Shown: positions 33,281-42,899, counted from the first letter of the stretch. The stretch is DNA of 64,000 nucleotides from Shinella zoogloeoides (GCF_003574625.1 NZ_QNUJ01000002.1:310001-374000), one strand, 5' to 3'. Translations and numbers: made by a program. Notes: a model not told the origin generated them from the sequence alone.

Positions 33281-34564
33281 TCAGGCCTGATCCAGGGCCA
33301 GGGTCAGGTCGGCGATCAGGTCGTCGGGATGCTCGATGCCGATGGACAGGCGAATGGTCGATTCGAGCACGCCGATGCGTTCGCGCACGTCGGCGGGAAT
33401 GCCCGAATGGGTCATCGTCGCGGGATGGGAGGCCAGCGATTCCGTCCCGCCGAGGCTGACGGCGAGCTTGAAGATCTTCAGCGCGTTGAGGAAGCGGAAC
33501 GAGGCCGGCTGGCCGCCCTTGATGTCGAAGGAAAAGGTCGAGCCAGCGCCGCTGCACTGGGCGGCGAAGACGCGGGCCGTCGCCGAGCCCGGATCGTTGA
33601 AGGGCAGGTAATGGATGCCCTCGACCTTTGGATGGCCGCGCAGGAACTCCGCGACGGCGGCCGCATTGCCGTTCGCCCTCTCCATGCGGATCTGCAGCGT
33701 TTCCAGCGAGCGCCCGAGCATCCAGCAGGAATGCGGGTCGAGCTGCGTGCCGATGGCCCCGCGCAGTGCCTTGACCGGCTTCATGACCGCCTTGCCCCCG
33801 AGCGCCGCGCCGGCGATGAGGTCCGAATGGCCGCCGACATATTTCGTCAGCGAATAGAGCGAGATATCCGCGCCATGCTCGATGGGCCGCTGGTAGACCG
33901 GGCCGAGCAGCGTGTTGTCGCAGGCGACGACGGGCCGGTGGCCCTGCCGCTCGCCGATCGTCTCGGCAATGCGCCGGATCATCGGGATGTCGACGAGGCT
34001 GTTGGTGGGGTTGGCCGGCGTCTCGACGAGGATGACGGAAACGCGGCCCTTCTGCATGGCCGCCTCGGCGGCGGCCGTCACCGACGCCTCGCTGACGCCG
34101 TCGGCAAAGCCCACCGCCGTAACGCCGAGATCGCGGAAGGTCCGGCCGAGCAGCGTCTCACTGCCGCCATAGAGCGGCTGCGAATGCAGCACCGCATCGC
34201 CCGGCCGCACGAAGGCGAGCAGCGTCGTCGCGATGGCCGACATGCCCGAGGAGAACAGCGCGCAGCTTTCCGTGCGCTCGTAGACGGCAAGGCGGTCCTC
34301 GACGATCTCGCTGTTGGGATGGTTGAAGCGGGAATAGACGAGGCCGGCGCCCCTGCCCTCCGGCGGCTCCTTGCGGCCGGAAACGTAGTCGAAGAAATCG
34401 CGGCCGTCCTCGGCCGTGCGGAAGACGAAGGTGGAGGTCAGGAACACCGGCGGCTTGACCGCGCCCTCGGAAAGCTCGGGGTCGTAGCCGTAGTTCAGCA
34501 TCTGCGTCTCGGGATGCAGGGCGTGGTTGCCGATATGGGTTCGGGGCGGATGCGGCGCGGTCAT
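33281..34564 (-). CDS. PLP-dependent Cys/Met metabolism enzyme (cystathionine gamma-synthase / methionine gamma-lyase family)
   Basis: This 427-residue enzyme has the Cys/Met-metabolism PLP fold. YSRFNHPN and [10 protein letters not shown] bind the phosphate of [11 protein letters not shown] carries the stacking tyrosine, and [11 protein letters not shown] holds the PLP lysine. It could act as a gamma-lyase or gamma-synthase on sulfur amino acids. ATG at 34564 follows AAGGGAGAG. It is divergent from an Lrp/AsnC regulator, an arrangement typical for amino-acid degradation under local Lrp control. Exact specificity cannot be read. Confidence 0.88.
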   Translation of the reverse strand: MTAPHPPRTHIGNHALHPETQMLNYGYDPELSEGAVKPPVFLTSTFVFRTAEDGRDFFDYVSGRKEPPEGRGAGLVYSRFNHPNSEIVEDRLAVYERTESCALFSSGMSAIATTLLAFVRPGDAVLHSQPLYGGSETLLGRTFRDLGVTAVGFADGVSEASVTAAAEAAMQKGRVSVILVETPANPTNSLVDIPMIRRIAETIGERQGHRPVVACDNTLLGPVYQRPIEHGADISLYSLTKYVGGHSDLIAGAALGGKAVMKPVKALRGAIGTQLDPHSCWMLGRSLETLQIRMERANGNAAAVAEFLRGHPKVEGIHYLPFNDPGSATARVFAAQCSGAGSTFSFDIKGGQPASFRFLNALKIFKLAVSLGGTESLASHPATMTHSGIPADVRERIGVLESTIRLSIGIEHPDDLIADLTLALDQA

Positions 34565-34685
34565 GGAACTCTCCCTTGGCGGTGAAGGTCTTGACGGCAA
34601 ATTATATCAAATCCCGTGGCGCATTCTTGCTATTTCCGGCGCCTTGCTGTTTCTGAAAGCAATATCCTGCGGAGATTTCGGGAAT

Positions 34686-35153
34686 ATGTCGCAGAAAATT
34701 GCCGACGGCATCGACCGCCGCATCCTCAGGGAACTGGCGGCCGACGCCCGCGTCGCCAACAACGAGCTGGCCGAGCGGGTCGGCCTTTCCGCCTCGGCCT
34801 GCCTGCGCCGGCTGCGGCGGCTGGAGGAGACCGGCATCATCCGCGGCTATGCCGCCATCGTCGATCCCGCAGTCGAGGGCTGGACGATGACCGCCATCGC
34901 CTCGATACGCCTCAGCCGCCAGCACGAGGACGAGATCCGCATGTTCGAGGAGGCCGTGAAGGGCTGGGACGAGGTGATCGAATGCCAACTCGTTACCGGC
35001 GCGCGCGACTATGTGCTGACCGTCATGAGCGCCGGCCTCGACCATTACGAGCGCTTCATCAAGGACAAGATTGCCAAGCTGAAATGCGTCGACACCATCG
35101 AGACCAGCTTCGTGATGAACACGATCAAGGCGCGACGGTTCCAGGGCGGCTGA
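34686..35153 (+). CDS. Lrp/AsnC family transcriptional regulator
   Basis: This 155-residue protein has an N-terminal winged helix (about residues 8-60, NNELAERVGLSASACLRRL) and a C-terminal RAM ligand-binding domain. ATG at 34686 starts immediately before IADGIDRRIL, the usual Lrp opening. It is divergent from the PLP enzyme gene, probably sensing an amino acid and regulating it. Confidence 0.92.
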   Translation: MSQKIADGIDRRILRELAADARVANNELAERVGLSASACLRRLRRLEETGIIRGYAAIVDPAVEGWTMTAIASIRLSRQHEDEIRMFEEAVKGWDEVIECQLVTGARDYVLTVMSAGLDHYERFIKDKIAKLKCVDTIETSFVMNTIKARRFQGG

Positions 35154-35170
35154 CAGTAGGCAACAGATTT

Positions 35171-35195
35171 AAAAAGGGGCGCCTCGGAGCGCCCC
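35171..35195 (-). terminator. Rho-independent terminator of the etfA remnant (minus strand)
   Basis: On the minus strand GGGGCGC, six bases, GCGCCCC is followed by TTTTT and AAATC. The hairpin (35176-35195) stands 7 bp past the etfA stop codon and looks intact. Confidence 0.85.
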
Positions 35196-35201
35196 TTGCC
35201 A

Positions 35202-35565
35202 TTACATCGCCTTCTCAAGCTCCGGGAGGATTTCGAAGAGGTCACCGACGAGGCCGTAGTCTGCGACCTGGAAGATCGGCGCCTCCTCGTCCTTGTTGAT
35301 GGCGACGATGACCTTGCTGTCCTTCATGCCGGCAAGGTGCTGGATGGCGCCCGAGATGCCGCAGGCGATGTAGAGCTGCGGGGCAACCACCTTGCCCGTC
35401 TGCCCGACCTGCCAGTCGTTCGGCGCATAGCCGGCATCGACGGCCGCGCGCGACGCACCGACGGCGGCACCCAGCTTGTCGGCGACAGGCAGGATCACTT
35501 CCTGGAATTTTTCAGACGAGCCGAGCGCACGGCCGCCCGAGATGATGATCGGCGCGCCGTGCTCT
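35202..35565 (-). pseudogene. etfA: etfA 3' fragment (electron transfer flavoprotein alpha subunit, C-terminal FAD domain only)
   Basis: About 120 codons match the C-terminal FAD-binding half of Etf[59 protein letters not shown], and DYGLVGDLF near the end. A full EtfA has about 310 residues. Upstream of about 35565 the sequence is the racemase gene in another frame, so the N-terminal part and any etfB are missing. The fragment keeps its own terminator. It looks like a rearrangement or duplication scar; a working etfBA copy is expected elsewhere in the genome. Confidence 0.85.
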
Positions 35566-36262
35566 GCTGCACATAATTGATCATGGTGATGAAGTCGAAG
35601 ACCGGCCGGCCGGTCGCCGCCTGGACCGCATGGGCATAGGGCGGCAGGTCGCTGCATTCGAGCAGGATCGACCGCACATCGGGATTCTCCTCGACGAGCC
35701 GCCGGGCGACCTCCGTCACCTCGCGCTCGATGGCCGCCGAATCCAGCGTGCCGCGCTCTTCGAGGATCGCCTCGCGGAACTCCGTCTGCTCCTCCATGCC
35801 GGCAATGGCGAGCGGCACGTGATCACCCACATTGCAGGCGGAAAAGTGTCGGCGGGTCAGCCGGGAGGCATTGGCGGTGATGACGCCGACGCGCCCGCCG
35901 CAGAGCGCATGCATGAAGGGGATCTGCATGAGGCTGGAGAGGAAGACGGGAATGTCGACGGCCGCCGCCACTTCCTCCTGGAAATAGGCCATGAAGCCAC
36001 AGGCCCCGGTGATCGCCTTGACGCCGCGGTTCTGCAGTTCGACCGCCGCCTCCACGAAGACCTCCTTGAGGGCCGGGTCGCGCTGGTTCAGCAGCCGGTC
36101 GATCGAGGCGCCGCGCACCTCCTGGAACCGCACCGGATAATCATAGGTGGTCGCATTGCCGACATTTCCCGGCACGCAAGGATAGGCCGCGTCGAGGATG
36201 AGGATGCCGATCTGCTCGCCGTACCACGACTGCGTCCGCCGCGTGACCGTGTAGACAGTCAT
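35495..36262 (-). CDS. Aspartate/glutamate (hydantoin-type) racemase family protein with foreign C-terminus
   Basis: This 255-residue product has the Asp/Glu/hydantoin racemase fold with the two expected cysteines, in GACGFMAYF (mid-protein) and [10 protein letters not shown] (late). It would interconvert enantiomers of an amino acid or hydantoin. Homology ends near residue 231 (ITMINYV). The last 24 residues are read out of frame from the etfA remnant and are arginine- and serine-rich. Both catalytic cysteines lie before the junction, so activity may persist. It is the last gene of the amino-acid ABC operon, 64 bp after the binding-protein gene. Confidence 0.8.
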   Translation of the reverse strand: MTVYTVTRRTQSWYGEQIGILILDAAYPCVPGNVGNATTYDYPVRFQEVRGASIDRLLNQRDPALKEVFVEAAVELQNRGVKAITGACGFMAYFQEEVAAAVDIPVFLSSLMQIPFMHALCGGRVGVITANASRLTRRHFSACNVGDHVPLAIAGMEEQTEFREAILEERGTLDSAAIEREVTEVARRLVEENPDVRSILLECSDLPPYAHAVQAATGRPVFDFITMINYVQQSTARRSSSRAAVRSARLKNSRK

Positions 36263-36296
36263 CGTTGGTATCTCCAGATAATCATGTCAGGAAGGA

Positions 36297-36317
36297 CGGG
36301 GGAGCCGCGCTCCCCCG
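36297..36317 (-). promoter_or_regulatory. Intra-operon stem-loop between binding-protein and racemase genes
   Basis: CGGGGGAGC (36297-36305) and GCTCCCCCG (36309-36317) form a perfect 9-bp stem with a 3-base loop, 10 bp after the binding-protein stop. It probably stabilises the binding-protein transcript or attenuates the racemase. Confidence 0.6.
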
Positions 36318-36326
36318 CTTTATGGC

Positions 36327-37166
36327 CTACTCGACGAGGCGCGGCGCGCCGGTCTCGGCGGCGGTGCCGTCAAGGCCGTAGGACTTGAGGATGGTCACGA
36401 TCGTGCCGTCCGCATGCATGTCGGTGATCGCGGCGTCGAGGGCGACACCGAATTCCTTGGCGCTCAACGCATAGGGGAAGGCCGCCTGCGCGGCTTCCTT
36501 GGTCGCCTTCACGCGGTCGTCCGGCGCGGCGACATTGACCTTGACGTCACCCAGCGCGCCCTTCTGCGCCGCGACGACGCCGGTCGAATAGCCGTCCACC
36601 GCCACATCGATGCGGCCGGAGGACAGGTCCTGCTGCATGTTGACCGAGTTCGGGTAGAGCTTCAGCGAGCCGCCCAGCATGGCCTTGAGGTCGGCGACCC
36701 AGAGATAGCCCTGAACCGTGCCGACCTGCTTGCCTTCGAGGTCGGAGACGTTCTTGAAGCCTTCCTTGGAATAGATGCCCATCTGGTCGGTATAGAGCGG
36801 GGCGGAAAGGCTCATGACCTTGGCGCGCTCGGCCGTGCGGTACCAGTCGCCGGTAGTGATGTCGGCCTGACCGGAGAGCACGTACTGGATGGCCGCGGCC
36901 GGATCGACCGCGATGGCCTTGACCTTCAGGCATTCGCGCTTGGCGAATTCGGCGGCGATATCGCCATCGATGCCCTTCATGGTGCCGCTGTCATCGACGA
37001 AGGAATGGGGAACGAAGGTGGTGACGGCGACCGTCAGCGTGCCGGCCTCGATGGTGGAGAACTGGTGCTTCGGCGTGCAATCCTCGGCAGAGGCGATCCC
37101 GGCCGAAAGGGCCAGGCCGGCGATGCCGGCAAGAAGGAACTGCGTGGTGGTCGTGATTTTCGGCAT
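36327..37166 (-). CDS. Amino-acid ABC transporter substrate-binding protein (family 3)
   Basis: This 279-residue protein has a signal peptide cleaved after about residue 27 (IASA) and the SBP family 3 fold (MKGIDGDIAAEFAKR, VLSGQADITTGDWYRT). It binds a polar amino acid or related compound in the periplasm. Two cysteines (about residues 30 and 75) may form a disulfide. It follows the two permease genes and the ATPase gene on the same strand. Confidence 0.9.
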   Translation of the reverse strand: MPKITTTTQFLLAGIAGLALSAGIASAEDCTPKHQFSTIEAGTLTVAVTTFVPHSFVDDSGTMKGIDGDIAAEFAKRECLKVKAIAVDPAAAIQYVLSGQADITTGDWYRTAERAKVMSLSAPLYTDQMGIYSKEGFKNVSDLEGKQVGTVQGYLWVADLKAMLGGSLKLYPNSVNMQQDLSSGRIDVAVDGYSTGVVAAQKGALGDVKVNVAAPDDRVKATKEAAQAAFPYALSAKEFGVALDAAITDMHADGTIVTILKSYGLDGTAAETGAPRLVE

Positions 37167-37189
37167 GCAGGTGTCCTTTCAGCTTGGTT

Positions 37190-37852
37190 TCAACGTTGCG
37201 CGTAGAGGCCGGCGCGCCTTTCGACGTGATTGACGAGAAGAGCGGCGGGAATGGAAATGGCGGCATAGAGCACGCCCGCGGCGAGAAGCGCCGGGAAGTA
37301 GCGGAAGGTGGTCGAGCCGATCTCATAGGCCCGGCTCACCAGCTCCGGCAAAGCGATGGTGAAGCAGAGCGAGGTGCCTTGGAAGATGAGGATCGAGAAG
37401 CCGAGCAGCGCCGGCAGCGCAACCCGAAGTCCCTGCGGCAGCAGCACGTAGCGCAGCTCGTCGAACCGGTTGAGGCCGAGCGCTTCGGCCGCCTCCCGCT
37501 GGCCATGTGCGACGGATTGCAGGCTGGCGCGGATGATCTCGCTGGTATAGGCGCCGGTATTCCAGGCAAGCGCGATCACCGCGGCCGAGAAGGAGCCAAG
37601 TGTGAGCCCGGTCGTCGGCAGGCCGAAATAGATGAACTGCAGCAGCACCAGCGCGGGCGCGCCGCGGCCGACCTCGACCAGGAAGAGGCTGAGCCCCTTC
37701 AGGAAGCGGCTCTTTGCCAGCACCCCGAGCGCCAGCACGAGGCCGAAGGGAATGCCGATAGCGAGGCTGAGCGCCGTCACCTGGAGGCTGATGGAAAGGC
37801 CGCCCAGAAGGTCCGGCAGCCAGGCGGCGATTTCGTCTTGGGTCGGAAACAT
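37190..37852 (-). CDS. Polar amino-acid ABC transporter permease 1
   Basis: This 220-residue permease is of the HisM/GlnP type, with about five membrane segments and the EAA loop REAAEALGLNRFDELRYVLLPQ. It pairs with the second permease, whose stop overlaps its start by one base. Confidence 0.92.
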   Translation of the reverse strand: MFPTQDEIAAWLPDLLGGLSISLQVTALSLAIGIPFGLVLALGVLAKSRFLKGLSLFLVEVGRGAPALVLLQFIYFGLPTTGLTLGSFSAAVIALAWNTGAYTSEIIRASLQSVAHGQREAAEALGLNRFDELRYVLLPQGLRVALPALLGFSILIFQGTSLCFTIALPELVSRAYEIGSTTFRYFPALLAAGVLYAAISIPAALLVNHVERRAGLYAQR

Positions 37853-38496
37853 CAGCGTGCCACCTTTGCCCGGAGATAACCATCGGCGACGCGCGAGAGC
37901 CAGGCGATGGGCAGGCTCAGCAGCACGTAGAACAGGCCGACCAGCGCGAAGACCTCAAGCCCCCGGAAGGTGAGCTGCGAGAGCTGGTTGCCCTGATAGG
38001 CAAGCTCGGCCACGCCGATGGTCGAGGCAACCGCGGTCTCCTTCATGAGGCCGATGAGGTAGCTTGCCGCGGAGGGCAGCGCGACGCGGAAGGCCTGCGG
38101 CGCGACGATGTCGCGGAAGGTCGACCAGCGGCCGAGATCGAGCGCGGCGGAGGCTTCCCACTGGCCGTGATGGATGGAGGCGACGGCGCCGCGGTAGATT
38201 TCCGCCATGTTCGCGGCCGCGATCAGGCCGAGGCCCATCAGCGCGGCATTGAAGGGATTGATCGGCATGACGCTCATGCCGAGGCCGAAGAAGATGATGA
38301 AGAGCCAGAGGATCGGCGGGATGGCGCGCACGATCTGGATGACGGTCATGGCGAGGAAGCGGACCGGCCAGAGCCGGCTCTGCCGCGCGGCGAGCAGGGG
38401 AACGCCGAGCACGGCGCCGATGAGGAACGCCCCGCCGGTGAGCGCGACGGTCCAGACGAGGCCCCGCAGCAGCGGGACGAAGTCCGCCGCGTTCAT
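37852..38496 (-). CDS. Polar amino-acid ABC transporter permease 2
   Basis: This 214-residue HisM/GlnP-type permease has the motif [17 protein letters not shown] and the EAA loop [25 protein letters not shown] at 38496 overlaps the upstream ATPase stop by 4 bp; the frame is open further upstream only inside that gene. Confidence 0.92.
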   Translation of the reverse strand: MNAADFVPLLRGLVWTVALTGGAFLIGAVLGVPLLAARQSRLWPVRFLAMTVIQIVRAIPPILWLFIIFFGLGMSVMPINPFNAALMGLGLIAAANMAEIYRGAVASIHHGQWEASAALDLGRWSTFRDIVAPQAFRVALPSAASYLIGLMKETAVASTIGVAELAYQGNQLSQLTFRGLEVFALVGLFYVLLSLPIAWLSRVADGYLRAKVAR

Positions 38497-39257
38497 CGGT
38501 CGTGCACCGCGCGCAGGAAGCGCTTCGTGCGCTCCTCCCGCGGATTGCGCATGACGTCCTTGGACGGCCCCTTCTCGATGATGTTGCCGTCGGCCATGAT
38601 CATGACCGTGTCGGAGACATTCTCGGCAAAGCCCATCTCGTGGGTGACGACGATCATCGTCATGCCGCTTTCGGCAAGTTCCCGCATGACGGCGAGCACT
38701 TCGAGGCCGAGTTCCGGGTCGAGCGCCGAGGTCGGTTCGTCGAACAGCATGATCTCCGGATCGAGGGCGAGCGCGCGGGCAATCGCGATGCGCTGCTGCT
38801 GGCCGCCGGAACACCGCACGGGAAACTGCCCCGCCTTGTCGGCAAGGCCGACGCGCTTGAGGAGCTGCATGGAGCGCTCGTCGGCCTCTGCCCGGCTGCG
38901 GCCGAGCGTTCGCTCCTGCGCGAGGCTGACATTGCGCAGCACCGACATGTGCGGGAAGAGGTTGAAGGACTGGAACACCATGCCGACGCGGCGGCGAAGG
39001 CCCGACAGCTCCGGCCGCCCCACCGGCCGCGCGGCGTCGATCGTCATGGAGCCGATGGAGATGGTGCCGCCGTCCGGCGGCTCGAGATAGTTGATGCAGC
39101 GCAGGAGCGTGCTCTTGCCCGACCCGCTCGGCCCGATGATGGCGAGCACTTCGCCGGAGCGCACCTCGAGATCGATGCCGTCGAGAACCGTATGGCTGCC
39201 GTAATGCTTGCTGAGGGATGTGAGGCGAATGAGCACGTTGTCGGAGGCTGGCATCAT
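38493..39257 (-). CDS. Amino-acid ABC transporter ATPase (GlnQ/HisP-type)
   Basis: This 254-residue ATPase has Walker [10 protein letters not shown] at about residues 38-46, [11 protein letters not shown], an unusual signature CSGGQQQR (Cys in place of the common Leu) and Walker [15 protein letters not shown]. It energises the polar amino-acid importer and is the first gene of the operon ATPase, permease, permease, binding protein, racemase. Confidence 0.92.
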   Translation of the reverse strand: MMPASDNVLIRLTSLSKHYGSHTVLDGIDLEVRSGEVLAIIGPSGSGKSTLLRCINYLEPPDGGTISIGSMTIDAARPVGRPELSGLRRRVGMVFQSFNLFPHMSVLRNVSLAQERTLGRSRAEADERSMQLLKRVGLADKAGQFPVRCSGGQQQRIAIARALALDPEIMLFDEPTSALDPELGLEVLAVMRELAESGMTMIVVTHEMGFAENVSDTVMIMADGNIIEKGPSKDVMRNPREERTKRFLRAVHDR

Positions 39258-39617
39258 TTCAGGTTATGCCCCGCTCCGTCCGCAACGCGGCCGACCTTCG
39301 CTTCGAAGATAAAGGATGGCTTCAAGCAGACCATCATGTCCCCCCATAAAGCGGCCTCTGCGCGCCAGCCTGACGGGCTGGTCGCCTCCGAACCGCTCTT
39401 TCGTGCAAATGGCCGCCGGATGATCCGTTTCGGCCGTGTTCCCTTGTTATTTCAACGGATGTTAACACTCTGACACATGCTGAGCAGGCAGAAAAAATTG
39501 CACACTCGCCAAACCTGAAGTTATGCCGCTGGTCATGGGGAATGGCGCCGGCAAAGCACGGCGTCAGGCAGCGGAACGCCGGAAGCCTCCGGCCTCCGGC
39601 ACCGCGAATGGCAGGTT
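39258..39617. other. Intergenic region without a supported gene
   Basis: This 360-bp gap separates the start of the amino-acid ABC operon from the 3' end of a minus-strand secreted-protein gene. It should hold the ABC operon promoter. A hairpin at about 39578-39600 (GCCGGA ... TCCGGC) may end the secreted-protein gene. No coding signal was convincing. Confidence 0.5.
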
Positions 39618-40193
39618 TCAGTTGATCGAGACGAAATTGCCGCCCTTGTCGAACCAGCAATTGAAGAAAGCCGTGCCCTTGCCGTCGGGATAATTGCCCT
39701 GCACGACATAGCCCCGGCCGCTCATGAAGGGCCGGTTCGTCGTGATGCGCGATGGCCTGACGCGGAACTGCGCGGAGACTTCGCCGCGGCAATAGGCCGG
39801 CATCATACCGAGCGCGACGCCATCGGAGCGCCGGCGTGGCCGGCTTTCCCCATAACCGCCGCCGTCCTCGTCCTGCATCTGCGCGGCGCGGTCGCCCTTG
39901 ACGCGGCACACGCCGTTGGCCCCGCCCGGCCCCGTATAGGAGACATCGGGGCTGCCGTCGCGATTGACGGAGACGGAAATGGTCAGCCGGCCGAGGCGGG
40001 CCTCGTAGTAATTGTTGTTGAAGCGCTTCAGCCGGGCCTCCCGGCCGTTGATGAAGACCGGCCCGCCTTCATCGGCATGCACGCTCACCCGGCCCGGACA
40101 CGCGGCGTTGAAGAAAGGAACCTTTGCCTCCGCGGCAGAGGCGAACAACGCTCCCGCGGCCACGAGAACGGCAGTAAGAATCGGCTTGTGCAT
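39618..40193 (-). CDS. Secreted protein of unknown function
   Basis: This 191-residue protein has a signal peptide cleaved after about residue 23 (AAEA). The mature part has cysteines near residues 32, 97, 138 and 179, consistent with disulfides, and a polar low-complexity stretch with DEDGGGYGESRPRRR in the middle. I do not recognise a family. ATG at 40193 follows GGAGGGAG. The frame is open far upstream, but that is antisense to the amidase gene and not credible. It is probably periplasmic or extracellular. Confidence 0.7.
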   Translation of the reverse strand: MHKPILTAVLVAAGALFASAAEAKVPFFNAACPGRVSVHADEGGPVFINGREARLKRFNNNYYEARLGRLTISVSVNRDGSPDVSYTGPGGANGVCRVKGDRAAQMQDEDGGGYGESRPRRRSDGVALGMMPAYCRGEVSAQFRVRPSRITTNRPFMSGRGYVVQGNYPDGKGTAFFNCWFDKGGNFVSIN

Positions 40194-40352
40194 GGAGAAC
40201 TCCCTCCGGGTTTCGCCCGGATACTTTGCCGCCTTCAAGACCGATTGCAAGAGGCGGCGCATGGATGACTCTTTCGCGTCAAGAAGGGCTGCGCGCCGCG
40301 TGAAATCCACTATTTTGATCCGGTCTGATTCGGCCATGGCGGGAGAAAAGCA

Positions 40353-41699
40353 ATGCGCGCAACACTGAACGACCTTGCGAGGGACCTTGCGGCGGGCAAG
40401 GTCACGGCCGCGCAGCTCATCGAGGAGTCGCTGGCGCGCATCGCCGAACCGGCGGGAGAAGGCGCACGCGCCTTCGTGAAGGTCCATGCCGAAAAGGCCC
40501 GCGTCGCGGCGAAGGCCGCCGACGAACTGCGCAGGGCCGGCCTCGCCCCCTCGCGCTTCGCCGGCATTCCCATCGCCGTGAAGGACCTTTTCGACCTTGC
40601 CGGCGAGCCGACTCCGGCAGGTTCCACGGTGCTGGCCGATGCCGCGCCTGCGACGAGCGATGCGCCCGCCATCGCCCGCCTCAAGGCCGCCGGCTTCATC
40701 GTCGTCGGCCGCAACAACATGACCGAATTCGCCTTTTCCGGCGTCGGCATCAACCCGCATTACGGCACGCCCGCCAATCCCTACGACCGGGCAACCGGCC
40801 GCATTCCGGGCGGCTCCTCCTCCGGTGCCGCCGTCAGCGTGGCGGACGGCATGGCGGCGGCCGCCATCGGCTCGGATACCGGCGGCTCCTGCCGCATCCC
40901 CGCCGCGCTCTGCGGCATCGTCGGCTACAAGCCGACCGCCAGCACAGTGCCGCTTGCCGGTGCGCTTCCGCTCTCCTTCACGCTCGATTCCATCGGCCCG
41001 CTGGCAAACAGCGTCGATTGCTGCGCCAGCCTCCACGAGATCCTGAGCGGCACCTCGCTTGATCAGGAAAGCCAGCGCGGCGTCGCGGGCCTGCGCATCG
41101 TCGTGCCGCAATCCGTCGTCTTCGACGGCATCGAGCCGCATGTGGCGAGAACCTTCGAGGCAACCCTCAAGCGCCTTGCCGAAGCCGGTGCGGTGGTGAG
41201 CGAGATCGCGCTGAAGGAATTCGAGATGGTCGGCCAGATCAACGTCAGGGGTGGCTTCCCGGCCCCGGAGGCGCTCGCCTGGCACCGCGACCTCCTCGAG
41301 GAACACGGCGAGGCCTACGACCAGCGCGTGCGGGCCCGCATCCTGCGCGCCCGCGAACAGACGGCTGCGGACTATATCGATATGCTGCACCTGCGCCGCG
41401 CCTATATCGAGGCGACGAACCGTGCGATCTCGGCCTATGACGTCCTCGCCATGCCGACCGTGCCGATGGTCGCCCCGGCCATCGGCGCGCTGGAAGCCGA
41501 CAACGATCTCTTCGTGAAGACCAACCTCACGCTGCTGCGCAACCCGGCGCTGATCAACATGCTGGACGGCTGCGCCATCTCGCTGCCGGCCCATGCCGAG
41601 GGGGAGGCCCCCGTCGGCCTCATGCTCGCCGCCGCCGGCGGCAGGGACGCCGCGCTCCTTGCCAATGCGCGGGCGGTGGAGGCGGCATTGCGGCGCTAG
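40353..41699 (+). CDS. Amidase signature family hydrolase
   Basis: This 448-residue enzyme has the Ser-cisSer-Lys machinery of the amidase signature family: Lys77 in VKDLFD, cis-Ser near 155 in GGSSSGAAV, and nucleophile Ser179 in GSDTGGSCR. It hydrolyses carbon-nitrogen bonds of an amide, carbamoyl or related substrate in the cytosol. No GatB or GatC partner is nearby, so a catabolic rather than tRNA role is likely. It ends in a 4-bp overlap with the convergent LysR gene. Confidence 0.88.
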   Translation: MRATLNDLARDLAAGKVTAAQLIEESLARIAEPAGEGARAFVKVHAEKARVAAKAADELRRAGLAPSRFAGIPIAVKDLFDLAGEPTPAGSTVLADAAPATSDAPAIARLKAAGFIVVGRNNMTEFAFSGVGINPHYGTPANPYDRATGRIPGGSSSGAAVSVADGMAAAAIGSDTGGSCRIPAALCGIVGYKPTASTVPLAGALPLSFTLDSIGPLANSVDCCASLHEILSGTSLDQESQRGVAGLRIVVPQSVVFDGIEPHVARTFEATLKRLAEAGAVVSEIALKEFEMVGQINVRGGFPAPEALAWHRDLLEEHGEAYDQRVRARILRAREQTAADYIDMLHLRRAYIEATNRAISAYDVLAMPTVPMVAPAIGALEADNDLFVKTNLTLLRNPALINMLDGCAISLPAHAEGEAPVGLMLAAAGGRDAALLANARAVEAALRR

Positions 41700-42550
41700 A
41701 GCCGCGGCCCATCCCCCTGATGCGCGATCTGCTTGAGGCCGCGCAGCGCATCCTCCACGTCCCGCCGCCCCGCCGCCGCTTCCGGATAGACGGCATAGGC
41801 GGGATAGGTGAATTCGGGCGCGCCCTCGACGCGTTCGATCTCGCCGGACGCAAGATGGCGCGCCACCGTTCCCTTGCGGAAATAGCCCATGCCGCCGGCG
41901 CGCAGGATGTAATGAAGGGCGAGCGGCCCGAAGCCCACCTGCAACGCCGGCTCGGCAAAGCCGGCAAGCCCATAGCCGCCCTGCCCGGCGAACTGCGATC
42001 CCCAGTCGACATGCACATAGTCCGGCTCGCCCTCCTCCCCGGCCTTGCGCACGAGGATGAGCTGTTCCTCCTCGATCAGCTCCACCTTGAAGCCCGGCAT
42101 CAGCTTGGGCGCATAGAGCACGGCGATGTCGAGCACGCCGGTACGCAGCTGTTCCAACAGCTGGTCTGGAACGCCGACCGCCGCGTGAATGGCGATCTCG
42201 GGGCAGTTCCCCTTCATCCAGACCAGCCAGTCGAGCAAGAGCGGGTTCCACAGGCTGACCTCGCCGCCGACCGCGACGACGGACGTGCGGCCGGGCGGAA
42301 CGGTGAGCTGCTGGCGCGCCCGCTCCCACACCTGCACGAAGGACTGCGCGAAGCGCTCGAATTCCCGCCCCGCCGGCGTCAGCGCGGCACCGTTGCGGGT
42401 GCGGATGAAGAGCTTGCGCCCGAGCGCCTCCTCCAGCGTGCGGATACGCGCGCTCACCGTAGTCTGGGTGATGTGCAGCCGCTCCGAGGCCTTGAGGAAA
42501 CTGCCCGTATGGACGATCTCAAGAAAGGTTCGTGCCCGGTCTATATCCAT
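41696..42550 (-). CDS. LysR family transcriptional regulator
   Basis: This 284-residue regulator has a winged helix at about residues 1-60 (ASERLHITQTTVSARIRTLEE) and a LysR effector domain. ATG at 42550 starts the conserved MDIDRARTFLEIV. It is convergent with the amidase gene. A TGCAATTTTCTTGCA element lies 15-30 bp upstream and could be its own operator. Confidence 0.88.
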   Translation of the reverse strand: MDIDRARTFLEIVHTGSFLKASERLHITQTTVSARIRTLEEALGRKLFIRTRNGAALTPAGREFERFAQSFVQVWERARQQLTVPPGRTSVVAVGGEVSLWNPLLLDWLVWMKGNCPEIAIHAAVGVPDQLLEQLRTGVLDIAVLYAPKLMPGFKVELIEEEQLILVRKAGEEGEPDYVHVDWGSQFAGQGGYGLAGFAEPALQVGFGPLALHYILRAGGMGYFRKGTVARHLASGEIERVEGAPEFTYPAYAVYPEAAAGRRDVEDALRGLKQIAHQGDGPRL

Positions 42551-42615
42551 GGAAAGCCCCGCTCGATGCAATTTTCTTGCAGCTATAGCGCACTCGACGC
42601 GGCAGGGCTTGCCCT

Positions 42616-42897
42616 TTAATCCTTCGGCCGCTGCATTTCCCGCCGCAGCTCGGCAAGCGCCCGGCGCATGCCGTGCAGCTGGTCCATCAGATGCAGAATG
42701 ACGTCGATGCCGGCCTCGTTCGCCCCGATGCCGGATTGCAGTTCACCGATCAGCCGCGCCCGGGCGACATCGATTTCCGAAAAGCTCAGGCCCGACGGCG
42801 TCCTTTCCGGCAGAAGCCATTCCTGCTCGATCCACAGTTCCAGCACCGTCACTTTCAGGCCGGAAGTTTTGAGGAACTCGTCCTTGCTCATCGCCAT
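42616..42897 (-). CDS. cbpM: Chaperone modulator CbpM
   Basis: This 93-residue protein has the MerR-like helix-turn-helix and coiled-coil layout of CbpM, the specific inhibitor of the DnaJ-like co-chaperone CbpA. It overlaps the cbpA stop region by a few bases. WIEQEWLLPE and the helical C-terminus (MDQLHGMRRALAELRRE) fit the family. Confidence 0.85.
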   Translation of the reverse strand: MAMSKDEFLKTSGLKVTVLELWIEQEWLLPERTPSGLSFSEIDVARARLIGELQSGIGANEAGIDVILHLMDQLHGMRRALAELRREMQRPKD

Positions 42898-42899
42898 GA

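Noticed and set aside
39618-42329. A 903-codon minus-strand frame spanning the secreted protein, the amidase locus and LysR
   Set aside because: Only the last 191 codons have a signal peptide and ribosome site; the rest is antisense to the amidase gene.
42565-42580. TGCAATTTTCTTGCA upstream of the LysR gene as a seventh IolR operator
   Set aside because: It is similar in look, but it lies beside a LysR gene 15 kb from the cluster and is better explained as a LysR autoregulatory site.
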